Assembly: GCA_947259285.1 (NCBI GenBank)
Contig: CAMYMR010000004.1
Coordinates: 1-56,767, forward strand
Direction of reading: 5' to 3'
DNA length: 56,767 nt
From: an uncultured Woeseiaceae bacterium
GTDB taxonomy: Bacteria > Pseudomonadota > Gammaproteobacteria > Steroidobacterales > Woeseiaceae
Shown: piece after piece, positions 27,104 to 33,830 of the stretch
How positions within the stretch are numbered: the first letter of the stretch is position 1
How the letters are laid out: every line of letters begins with the position of its first letter
Program-made: the position numbers and the translations under genes
The notes under the pieces: model-generated
The model's database searches: none
The model's input: the letters and a program-made list of their open reading frames with translations, nothing else
What the model was told of the DNA's origin: nothing

Positions 27104-27901
27104 CTAACCGGGGTATGCCAGATAGTATCCGTCAATGTCAGCAACCCGAATACGGGTTTCATAGACGTGACTCAATACGTCGGCGGTCAGCACAGCCTCT
27201 TTGGGGCCGTCAGCGGCGACGATTCCGGCCTTCAGCAGGACGACCCGATCGACCTCGGGCGGGATTTCATTGAGGTGATGAGTCACGATCAGAATATTGC
27301 GGCCTTCCTGAGCCAGCTGCCGCAACCGCTCGAGATAATCAAAACTTGCGGCAAAATCGAGACCGGCGGTAGGCTCATCGAGGATCAGCGTGTCCGGTCG
27401 ATGTACAAGCGCGCGAGCCAGGAGGCAGCGCCGCTGCTGGCCAGTAGACATGGCTTTCAACGGGGTATCGCGAAGTGACGCAACGCCAAGCTGCTCCATG
27501 GTTGCAACAGCCGAGTCCAGCTGCTCCTGCGTGACACGGCTTGCCAGGGTTCCGTGTACGCCAATACTCGAAAAGAACCCGGAAACGACCACCTCGAGTG
27601 CTGACATTGTTGGGGTATAGCGCTGGTGTAAGTCGTGCGAGACGACGCCGATGTGCTTACGCAACTGCCACACGTTCCACTTTTCGAGGCCGAGAATGCG
27701 AATGAACGAACCTGCCCTGGCGACCGGATACAGCTCACGGTTCAGTGCTTTCAAAAGTGTCGTCTTGCCGGAGCCATTGGGGCCGAGGATCGCGACTCGC
27801 TCGTGTTGATCGATGACAAGGCTGAGGTTTTCAAATACACAGGTGGTTCCCCGCCAAATGGTCGCGTTCCGAATCTCTATGAGTTTGGCTTCAGGCGGCA
27901 T
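27104..27901 (-). CDS. Soluble ABC ATPase without a permease (YlmA-like)
   Basis: 265 residues from the ATG at 27901, which has GGA 7 bases upstream (a GTG at 27919 is less likely). It has Walker A GPNGSGKTT, a Q-loop in IGVVSHDLHQ, the ABC signature as MSTGQQRR, Walker B LILDEPTAGLDF and H-loop VTHHL. No membrane domain is fused or adjacent. The order resembles B. subtilis YlmA and similar orphan ATPases. It overlaps the end of the MATE gene by 11 bp on the same strand, so they are probably co-transcribed, but MATE pumps do not need ATPases. Confidence 0.9.
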   Translation of the reverse strand: MPPEAKLIEIRNATIWRGTTCVFENLSLVIDQHERVAILGPNGSGKTTLLKALNRELYPVARAGSFIRILGLEKWNVWQLRKHIGVVSHDLHQRYTPTMSALEVVVSGFFSSIGVHGTLASRVTQEQLDSAVATMEQLGVASLRDTPLKAMSTGQQRRCLLARALVHRPDTLILDEPTAGLDFAASFDYLERLRQLAQEGRNILIVTHHLNEIPPEVDRVVLLKAGIVAADGPKEAVLTADVLSHVYETRIRVADIDGYYLAYPG

Positions 27902-29306
27902 GATGCTTCCAGGCTCCACGTCGGAACACTATCACGCTGAGCACGGTGAGCAGCGACTCTGACACTACGATCGCGATAAAGGCGCCGTTGGGCTCTAGCG
28001 ACGTCCCGATTGCCAGGGCATAGGCGAGTGGAATCTGGATCAACCAGAAGCATACGAAATTCAGCAGGGCCGGCGTTGCCGTATCACCGGCCCCGTTCAA
28101 TGACTGAATCATTACCATGCCAACCGCGTACATTGGAAATCCTACTCCCAGTATTTGCAGGCAGCGCGTGCCCCAGTACAAGACATCGGCGTCATGGGTA
28201 AAGAGCCCGGTGATAGCTTTGGCGAAAAGAAGCATCAGCGCGCCGGCGACCGCCATAAACACGGCGTTGTATTTTGCCGCTTGCCAAGCTGATTCTTCAG
28301 CACGCTCGGGCCGCTTCGCGCCCAGGTTCTGACCGACCAGGGTTGCCGCGGCATTACCGAGCCCCCAGGCCGGCAGGAACGTAAATTCCATCATGCGCAA
28401 CGCTATCGTGTAGGCTGCAATCGCCGAGCTGCCGTAGACTGCGACAATACGCATGACGCCTATCCAGCTTGCGGTCGCGATAAGGAACTGGCCGATCCCG
28501 CCAATGGATATTTGCAGGAGCCGCATCGTCAACGCAGGTACCAGGCGCATATGGCGTGTGCGCAGGGCGATACGACCGCGATCGCCCAGCATGTACCAGA
28601 GCTGGTAGAACACCCCGACACCGCGCCCGATTGTGGTCGCGACAGCCGCGCCGGTTACGCCCATTTCCGGGAACGGGCCGAGTCCGAAGATAAAGCAAGG
28701 GTCGAGGACAATATTGATTCCGTTTGCAATCCACAGCGATCGGAGCGCAACTGTGGCATCGCCGGCACCGCGAAATGCCGCATTCAGCAGGAACAGAAAG
28801 ATAATGCTAAACGAACCCCCGAGCAGCACCGCCATGAAGCCGGTGCCCTGCGCAATTACACCGCTGGAAGCGCCCATGACGACCAGCAGGTCTCTGGCAT
28901 AAACAACGCCGGCGATGCCGATGACAACCGACAGCAATAACCCGATCCAGATCGACTGACCGGTGACCAGCGCGGCTGCCTCGGCGTCCTTTTCTCCGAT
29001 TCGACGCGCGACCATTGCGGTAAGGCCCATACCCAGGCCGATGGCGATGGCATACAGGACGGTGATCAACGCTTCGGTAATTCCGACTGCGGCGATCGCG
29101 TCAGTACCGAGCCGGGAGACGAATGCGATATCGACGACCGCGAAAATCGACTCCATCGCCATCTCGAGCATCATCGGTATTGCGAGCAGGGCAAGGGCTC
29201 GACGAATCGGGCCGGACGTAAAGTCCTCGTCGTTGTCGCGCAGGGCTTCGCTAACGAGGGAGACCGAGCGCCGCAGAGTCGATTCTTGATTGTGGCTGTC
29301 GCTCAT
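27891..29306 (-). CDS. MATE-family multidrug/cation-coupled efflux transporter
   Basis: 471 residues with twelve predicted helices in two repeats: RALALLAIPMMLEMAMESIFAVVDIAFVSRLG at the start of the first and MRLLQISIGGIGQFLIATASWIGVMRIVA in the second. The typical AVGITEALITVLYAIAIGLGMGLTAMVARRIGEKD loop is present. A 33-residue polar N-terminal extension precedes TM1. MATE proteins export cationic drugs or metabolites using sodium or protons. It is the first gene of a likely MATE-ABC-NERD unit. Confidence 0.93.
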   Translation of the reverse strand: MSDSHNQESTLRRSVSLVSEALRDNDEDFTSGPIRRALALLAIPMMLEMAMESIFAVVDIAFVSRLGTDAIAAVGITEALITVLYAIAIGLGMGLTAMVARRIGEKDAEAAALVTGQSIWIGLLLSVVIGIAGVVYARDLLVVMGASSGVIAQGTGFMAVLLGGSFSIIFLFLLNAAFRGAGDATVALRSLWIANGINIVLDPCFIFGLGPFPEMGVTGAAVATTIGRGVGVFYQLWYMLGDRGRIALRTRHMRLVPALTMRLLQISIGGIGQFLIATASWIGVMRIVAVYGSSAIAAYTIALRMMEFTFLPAWGLGNAAATLVGQNLGAKRPERAEESAWQAAKYNAVFMAVAGALMLLFAKAITGLFTHDADVLYWGTRCLQILGVGFPMYAVGMVMIQSLNGAGDTATPALLNFVCFWLIQIPLAYALAIGTSLEPNGAFIAIVVSESLLTVLSVIVFRRGAWKHHAA

Positions 29307-29324
29307 TATCGAAGGGTGCCGGGG

Positions 29325-29333
29325 TGCTAGACT
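29325..29333 (+). promoter_or_regulatory. Possible extended -10 promoter for the 51-residue protein
   Basis: TGCTAGACT fits the extended -10 form and would start transcription near 29340, giving a leader of about 25 nt. It has no clear -35. It lies between the divergent MATE gene and the small gene at 29364. Confidence 0.35.
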
Positions 29334-29363
29334 ATGTGTTCATGAAGCTTCGGTAGCCATGCC

Positions 29364-29519
29364 ATGCCGAAAGGCCTTGTTTTCTTGCTCATCATGATTG
29401 CGGTGATCATCATCTACACCATCGTGAGGGTTGTTCAGTACGTCCGGCTTAGCGAAAAGCAGTGGCAGCAGGTCGATAAGAGCAAGCTCAAGGAATGGGA
29501 AGACGACGACGACTGGTAA
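29364..29519 (+). CDS. 51-residue single-helix membrane protein
   Basis: This short frame runs from ATG at 29364 to TAA at 29519. Residues 5-23 (LVFLLIMIAVIIIYTIVRV) form one membrane helix. A basic and glutamine-rich juxtamembrane part (YVRLSEKQWQQVDKSKLKEW) and an acidic tail EDDDDW follow. The stop is one base from the convergent Kef gene stop, and a possible promoter lies upstream. The ordered layout and near-perfect fit between two genes argue for a real gene. No family recognised. The ribosome site is weak. Confidence 0.6.
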   Translation: MPKGLVFLLIMIAVIIIYTIVRVVQYVRLSEKQWQQVDKSKLKEWEDDDDW

Positions 29520-31286
29520 TCAGGATCGCGACTCTACCCGCAGCAGTGTTTCCAGTTCATCCGCGGTCTCCTTAGCCGACTGAATCAGTTTCTCTTCCGA
29601 GTCATGGATGGCGTGCTGCTCCACAAGGAGCTTCGCATCGCGCTCGCTAAATGTGTCTATGAGTTGTTTGGCCTCTTCGCTGGAATGCCCGAGGTCGAGC
29701 AAGACCATCTCCGTCATCGCCAGGCTGGAAAGCAGTGTCTCGCGGAAGATATGTTCGACCCCAAGGTCCATCAGCTTGTGCGCGTGGCGCCGGTTGCGTG
29801 CCCTGGCGATAATCTTCAGGTGAGGAAAGTGCTTTGTTACGGCTTCGGCGACTCGCATGGACTGCTCAAGATCCGAAATCGCCAAAACAAAGATCTTGGC
29901 ATGCTCGGCGCCGGCCGCGCGCAAGAGGTCGAGGCGAGAGGCGTCTCCGTAGTGCACCGTGGAGCCATAGCGGCGAACAATATCCAGCTGCGCAGCGTCG
30001 CTTTCCAATGCCGTGAACGGTCGGCCGATGACACGCAGCAGTCGCCCCACAACCTGGCCAACACGCCCGAATCCGGCGATCAGCACATCGTGTTGATCGC
30101 CTTCGGGAACCTCGTAATCCGGCTCGGCGGTCTTCTCCGCTTTGCCGCCCAGGTGTTCGACAAGTGCGTACAGCAGCGGGGTCATCATCATCGAAACAGC
30201 AACGGCGAGAATCAGCTCGTCGATCAGTCCCGGCAACAAGACCTGCTCAGTCCTGGCGATACCAAAGAGCACGAAAGCGAATTCGCCGCCCTGTGCCAGC
30301 ACCGCGGCGAGCTTCAGCGCGGCACGCCAGTCGCACATTCCGAAGCGTCGCGCCAGTGGATACAGGATGAGCGCCTTCGTCCCCATCAGCAGCGCCACGA
30401 TCAGAAGGATTCGGCCCGGAATGTCGACAAGCAGTCCCACGTTCACCATCATTCCGACGGCGATGAAGAACAGCCCGAGCAGCAGGCCCTTGAACGGTTC
30501 GATATCGGCTTCGAGCTGATGTCGGTACTCGGAGTCGGCAAGCAGCATGCCGGCGATAAACGCGCCCAATACCATCGACATGTTGGCAACCTGCATCAAC
30601 AGGGCACTGCCAATGACAACGAGCAGCGCCGTGGCCGTCAATATTTCAGGAATCTCTGCGCTGGCTGCCATTCGTAATACCGGCCTGAGCAGTAGTCGCC
30701 CGCCAACGATTAGTGCGGCGATAGTGCCTATCATCAGGCCAATCTGGACAAAATTGATGCCGTCATCGGACGACGCGTTAGCGCCGAGCAAGGGCAGCAA
30801 AGCGATCAATGGTATTGCCGCGAGATCCTGAAACAAGAGAATCGAAAAAGCGGCTCGTCCGTGTACCGCGCCAAGCTGTTTTTTCTCGGCGAGCATCTGC
30901 AGGACGAAGGCTGTTGAAGAGAGCGCAAGAATCAGGCCGACGACGATTGCGGCATCGTTCGCGAGCCCAAGCGCCCACGCAACCAGCGCGATGGCAGCTG
31001 CGCTTATAATGACCTGGGCAGCGCCAAGTCCGAATACCATGTTACGCATGACCCAGAGTCGAGCCGGTTTGAGCTCGAGCCCGACGATAAACAGTAGGAA
31101 CACCACGCCGAGCTCTGCGAAGTGCAGTATGTGCTCGGCGTCGTCAACGAACGAAAAGCCAAATGGCCCGATGATGATTCCGGCCGCGAGATATCCGAGT
31201 ACCGAGCCAAATCCGAGACGCCGACTGATGGGAACGCTGATGACGGCAGCGAGCAGATAGACTAATGATTCGCCGAGCAAACTCAT
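29520..31286 (-). CDS. CPA2 cation:proton antiporter with RCK domain (KefB/KefC-like)
   Basis: 588 residues. The N-terminal two-thirds is a Na/H-exchanger-type membrane domain (YLAAGIIIGPFGFSFVDD, FAELGVVFLLFIVGLELKP, GLILALSSTAFVLQML, LLFQDLAAIPLIALLPLL). An RCK_N domain follows with the NAD-binding GFGRVGQVVGRLLRVIG and YGDASRLDLLRAAGA. The last 60 residues form a charged helical tail. These systems mediate potassium efflux against electrophiles, gated by glutathione adducts in E. coli. No KefF- or KefG-like subunit is next to it. Confidence 0.92.
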   Translation of the reverse strand: MSLLGESLVYLLAAVISVPISRRLGFGSVLGYLAAGIIIGPFGFSFVDDAEHILHFAELGVVFLLFIVGLELKPARLWVMRNMVFGLGAAQVIISAAAIALVAWALGLANDAAIVVGLILALSSTAFVLQMLAEKKQLGAVHGRAAFSILLFQDLAAIPLIALLPLLGANASSDDGINFVQIGLMIGTIAALIVGGRLLLRPVLRMAASAEIPEILTATALLVVIGSALLMQVANMSMVLGAFIAGMLLADSEYRHQLEADIEPFKGLLLGLFFIAVGMMVNVGLLVDIPGRILLIVALLMGTKALILYPLARRFGMCDWRAALKLAAVLAQGGEFAFVLFGIARTEQVLLPGLIDELILAVAVSMMMTPLLYALVEHLGGKAEKTAEPDYEVPEGDQHDVLIAGFGRVGQVVGRLLRVIGRPFTALESDAAQLDIVRRYGSTVHYGDASRLDLLRAAGAEHAKIFVLAISDLEQSMRVAEAVTKHFPHLKIIARARNRRHAHKLMDLGVEHIFRETLLSSLAMTEMVLLDLGHSSEEAKQLIDTFSERDAKLLVEQHAIHDSEEKLIQSAKETADELETLLRVESRS

Positions 31287-31384
31287 ATTGGTTCCTGATC
31301 CGTGTTTTCGATTACACTACTGGCCGAACAAGCCCGGCCTGGTGCTTTCATAAATGTGGCGGAAGAATACTGCAGGATACGCGT

Positions 31385-32293
31385 ATGTTGATAGCTGGAA
31401 TTCGTAGAGCGGCAGCGATGGCGACCGTCTGTTCGGTGGCGCTGATCCTTGGTGCCTGTGGCGGGGGCGACGACAGCGCGCCGGGTAGCGACAAAGCCGC
31501 AGGCCGTGCGCACGTCGATGCAATGACACGCGAGCATGCAAACGACAGTACCAAAGCCAGCGCTGGCGCCCTTATTGCGCCAGCAAGAGCGGTCATCTCG
31601 GAGAACATGCCGTATGGAGAAGTGGGCGACGAACTTGTGTATGGCTATTTTGTTGCCCCGGCCGACATGTTCGAGCCGCTGCCGGCCGTTATCATGATTC
31701 ACGAGTGGTGGGGCTTGAATGACAATATCCGGGCGACGGCCGATCGGCTGGCCGCGGAGGGATACATCGTTCTTGCCGTCGATCTCTTTGGCGGAAAAGT
31801 TGCCACAAATCCTGCGGAGGCTCGCCAGTTCATGCTCTCGGTGGTCGAGGATCCGGAATCTGCGAATGCAAATATTCGTAGTGCTTATGACTTCGTCAGC
31901 AATACGGCGGGGGCGCCACGGGTCGGTTCGATCGGCTGGTGTTTCGGCGGCGCCTGGTCGCTCAACGCTGCGTTGCTGTTTCCCGACGCCATGGCTGCGA
32001 CGGTAATTTATTACGGTCAGGTCACGGATGACGAAGAAAAGCTTCGCCCGGTAAACAGCCCCATCCTGGGTCTGTTCGGCGCCGAAGACAAAGGCATTCG
32101 AGTTGGGGCCGTCAGAAACTTCGAAGGCGCGCTATCGCGTCTGCGCAAGGACTACGAGATCCATGTATATCCCAAAGTGGGTCACGCTTTCGCAAATCCG
32201 ACCGGCCGTAACTACGACGAACTGGCGGCAACCGACGCGTGGCGGCGAACCCTCGATTTCCTGGATCGCCACCTGTCCGAAGGCGAGTCCTGA
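31385..32293 (+). CDS. Lipoprotein dienelactone hydrolase family protein
   Basis: 302 residues from the ATG at 31385, which has AGGA 7 bases upstream (the frame also reaches back to 31265 but that part overlaps the divergent gene). The lipobox is LGAC with Cys25, then a Gly/Asp/Ser linker. The hydrolase domain has Cys186 in GWCFGGAW, Asp235 in GAEDKGI, His267 in VGHAFANP and Glu107 in IHEWWGL. This is a second exported relative of the cytoplasmic dienelactone hydrolases, here membrane-anchored. It may act on an extracytoplasmic ester. Confidence 0.9.
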   Translation: MLIAGIRRAAAMATVCSVALILGACGGGDDSAPGSDKAAGRAHVDAMTREHANDSTKASAGALIAPARAVISENMPYGEVGDELVYGYFVAPADMFEPLPAVIMIHEWWGLNDNIRATADRLAAEGYIVLAVDLFGGKVATNPAEARQFMLSVVEDPESANANIRSAYDFVSNTAGAPRVGSIGWCFGGAWSLNAALLFPDAMAATVIYYGQVTDDEEKLRPVNSPILGLFGAEDKGIRVGAVRNFEGALSRLRKDYEIHVYPKVGHAFANPTGRNYDELAATDAWRRTLDFLDRHLSEGES

Positions 32294-32787
32294 TTGTGCT
32301 CCGCCAGGCAATGGAGCCTGAGTGGAATCACGACGCTGGCAAAATGAACTGACGAAATATCAGTTTCATGGCGGCAGCGCAATGAAACCTGCGCGGTCGC
32401 AATGCCCGGCAGCAGCAGGCCCTGGTCGTCCGCTGCCTCATCGTTTATGCAAAAGCCAGGCGCCGTGACCGGCGCAATTTGCTCGGCCGGTACGCGCAGA
32501 GATGCTTCGAGTGACGTTATTTCGCCGTCTTTGTCGAAGTCGTAACGCCGATGCGTATCCGAGATGCTTACAGTGAGTGAATCGGCAGTCGCTTCTGCAG
32601 GGCAAGTGAACGTGGCGTGCAAGGTCAACTCGAGAGAGGGTAGTCGGGTTCGCTGATGATCTTTGTCGCGCCGCTCAATTTGTGAAGTAGCCTCAACAGC
32701 ATGTACCGTTAATACGGTTTCGGCCGCTACAATCTCGGGTGCGCAAGACAGTATTGTGAGCAGCAATGGAATCTTTCGTGGCCTCAT
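32212..32787 (-). CDS. Secreted protein with one EF-hand-like loop, unknown function
   Basis: 191 residues from the ATG at 32787, the start that gives a signal peptide (RKIPLLLTILSCAPEIVAAE). The mature part is beta-like. Residues 83-94 read DFDKDGEITSLE, a textbook DxDxDGxIxxxE calcium-binding loop. Two or three Cys (CPAE, GFCIN, LRCRHE) could form disulfides. Its last 82 bases overlap the convergent dienelactone hydrolase, and the translated tail is very Arg/Ser-rich, so the C-terminus may be poorly constrained. No family recognised. Confidence 0.55.
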   Translation of the reverse strand: MRPRKIPLLLTILSCAPEIVAAETVLTVHAVEATSQIERRDKDHQRTRLPSLELTLHATFTCPAEATADSLTVSISDTHRRYDFDKDGEITSLEASLRVPAEQIAPVTAPGFCINDEAADDQGLLLPGIATAQVSLRCRHETDISSVHFASVVIPLRLHCLAEHNQDSPSDRWRSRKSRVRRHASVAASSS

Positions 32788-32841
32788 CGTACTAAGGCTA
32801 CGGTAAGGCTCAGTAAAATCAAGAATCGTGTGGAGTAGGTT

Positions 32842-33111
32842 TTGATCAAGAGAGCTGTACATCTGACGTACAAGGCCGCCAGGCGCATCGTCGTGGCCGT
32901 GGTGGGCGTTACGATTCTTTTGATCGGCGTAGTGATGATCGTAACGCCGGGGCCCGCTATCGTGGTCATTCCGGTAGGGCTCGCCATACTCAGTATCGAA
33001 TTCACGTGGGCGCGCTTCTGGCTCAGGCGACTCCGGGAGGCGATAAGCAGGCGCAACGCAAATGATCGGCACAGTCGCGCCGAAGCACAGCAGGCTCGGG
33101 TGAGGGACTAA
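32842..33111 (+). CDS. PGPGW-family small membrane protein
   Basis: 89 residues from a TTG with GGAG about 8 bases upstream. Two close hydrophobic helices carry the family signature: VVAVVGVTILLIGVVMIVTPGPAIVVIPVGLAILS. A basic amphipathic tail follows (WARFWLRRLREAISRRN). Function of the PGPGW family is unknown. The stop codon lies within the U tract of the predicted terminator on the other strand. Confidence 0.88.
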   Translation: MIKRAVHLTYKAARRIVVAVVGVTILLIGVVMIVTPGPAIVVIPVGLAILSIEFTWARFWLRRLREAISRRNANDRHSRAEAQQARVRD

Positions 33112-33186
33112 AAAGAAAGGCGCCGGGGAGCTGAATTCGTGGTTCGAAACAGCGGGCCGATCCGACACGGAGCGGTCCCCGGCACC
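33112..33186 (-). terminator. Rho-independent terminator of the small-secreted-protein transcript
   Basis: On the minus strand GGTGCCGGGGA (33186-33176) pairs with TCCCCGGCGCC (33129-33119) over 11 positions, with one G-U wobble. A loop of 46 nt, itself able to fold, separates the arms. TTTCTTTTTAG follows directly. The loop is longer than usual for a terminator. Confidence 0.6.
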
Positions 33187-33332
33187 TTGTAAGCAAACGG
33201 CAGGGGGGTGCCGCCGGACCTTCGTGGTCCGAATATCCGGATTCCTATCCGGAGGTTCCGGTGGCCGCCCGCCAGGATATAAAGGGGGGGAGAAACCTGG
33301 CGGACGTGCCCCCGGAGGGGTCTGTCGGCCGT
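33112..33332 (-). ncRNA. Strongly structured C-rich 3' UTR or sRNA downstream of the small secreted protein
   Basis: These 221 nt follow the stop of the small secreted gene and are packed with inverted repeats. Read on the minus strand: CCCC-TCC-GGGG; CCGCCAGG (33303-33296) with CCTGGCGG (33276-33269) around a loop rich in C; CCGGAT-AGGA-ATCCGG, a perfect 6-bp stem with a GGA loop as bound by CsrA/RsmA; CGGACC with GGTCCG (33231-33215); and a final G+C stem with U tract. Runs of 6-7 C lie in predicted loops, as in C-rich sRNAs that pair with Shine-Dalgarno sequences. It is probably cotranscribed with the upstream gene. No known RNA family recognised. Confidence 0.5.
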
Positions 33333-33617
33333 TTACTTGTTGGCCGCAACCAATGTGGAAGTAATGTCTGAAAGCTGATTTTCAAGGTCGAACCGGGTAT
33401 CGGCCTCGAGCGCTTTGACCGCTTCGGCGGCCGACTCAGCATTCGCCCTTTGCGCGCCAGCGATCGTCTCTTCGGCGGCCCCGCGAACAGCCGACGTGTT
33501 GGCCGCATTGGCGGCCACTTCCTCAGCAAATGCCGAAGTCGCGGCCGCGAATACACCGATCAGGACGAAAAACGCTCCGATGGTGGCTAATTTGTTCTCA
33601 AAGTTCCTGGTTTTCAT
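33333..33617 (-). CDS. Small secreted alanine-rich protein under a sigma-54 promoter
   Basis: 94 residues from the ATG at 33617, which has AGGA 8 bases upstream (the frame reaches 33746 but that part lacks sense). A clear Sec signal peptide (LATIGAFFVLIGVFAAATSAFA, cut before EEVAA) leaves a mature protein of about 63 residues. This is rich in Ala and Glu, without Cys, and predicted to form long helices (AVRGAAEETIAGAQRANAESAAEAVKALE). I recognise no family. It is divergent from a sigma-54 activator, has a near-consensus -24/-12 promoter, and is followed by a structured RNA region and a terminator. It is probably made in large amounts under one condition sensed by that activator. Confidence 0.75.
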   Translation of the reverse strand: MKTRNFENKLATIGAFFVLIGVFAAATSAFAEEVAANAANTSAVRGAAEETIAGAQRANAESAAEAVKALEADTRFDLENQLSDITSTLVAANK

Positions 33618-33703
33618 TGTCTGTTTCCTAAGCAAAGTCCTGCGGTCTCTACTGCACCGCGAATTCGGATTCTGGCAATTTGCCGATCTATGCTCATCCC
33701 TAC

Positions 33704-33719
33704 TGCATAAGCCGTGCCA
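33704..33719 (-). promoter_or_regulatory. Sigma-54 (-24/-12) promoter of the small secreted protein gene
   Basis: On the minus strand the sequence is TGGCACGGCTTATGCA. The consensus TGGCACGrNNNTTGCW is met at every fixed position except one (A for the first T of TTGC). GG (33718-33717) and GC (33706-33705) have the required spacing. Transcription should start near 33693, leaving a leader of about 76 nt. Confidence 0.82.
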
Positions 33720-33764
33720 ACATTGATTAGCACTTAAAAACAACAACTTACAAGATTTTCAAAT

Positions 33765-33817
33765 TTACGAAAACCCGTAATTAACGAAAAACCGTAAACT
33801 AATTAACGAAATTTCGT
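33765..33817. promoter_or_regulatory. Three ACG-N6-CGT dyads, likely enhancer sites of the divergent activator
   Basis: The dyads are ACGAAAACCCGT (33767-33778), ACGAAAAACCGT (33784-33795) and ACGAAATTTCGT (33806-33817). The first extends to TTACG-N6-CGTAA. Relative to the predicted sigma-54 start they centre near -80, -97 and -119, the normal range for upstream activator sequences. The third sits just upstream of the activator's own ATG (33831), so the activator may also control its own transcription. Confidence 0.72.
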
Positions 33818-33830
33818 ATATGATTCGGGA

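Noticed and set aside
29604-30677. 357-codon plus-strand frame opposite the Kef-type antiporter
   Set aside because: Rich in Gln, His and Arg without any motif, while the minus strand has clear membrane and RCK domains.
33149-33158. GGTTCGAAAC, resembling a tRNA T-loop
   Set aside because: No pairing 5-bp T stem around it, no acceptor or anticodon arm in the flanks; it is part of the folded 3' region of the other strand.
33245-33556. 103-codon minus-strand frame overlapping the small secreted gene
   Set aside because: It is in another frame than the signal-peptide-bearing protein, runs through the structured RNA region and is Arg/Pro-rich without features.
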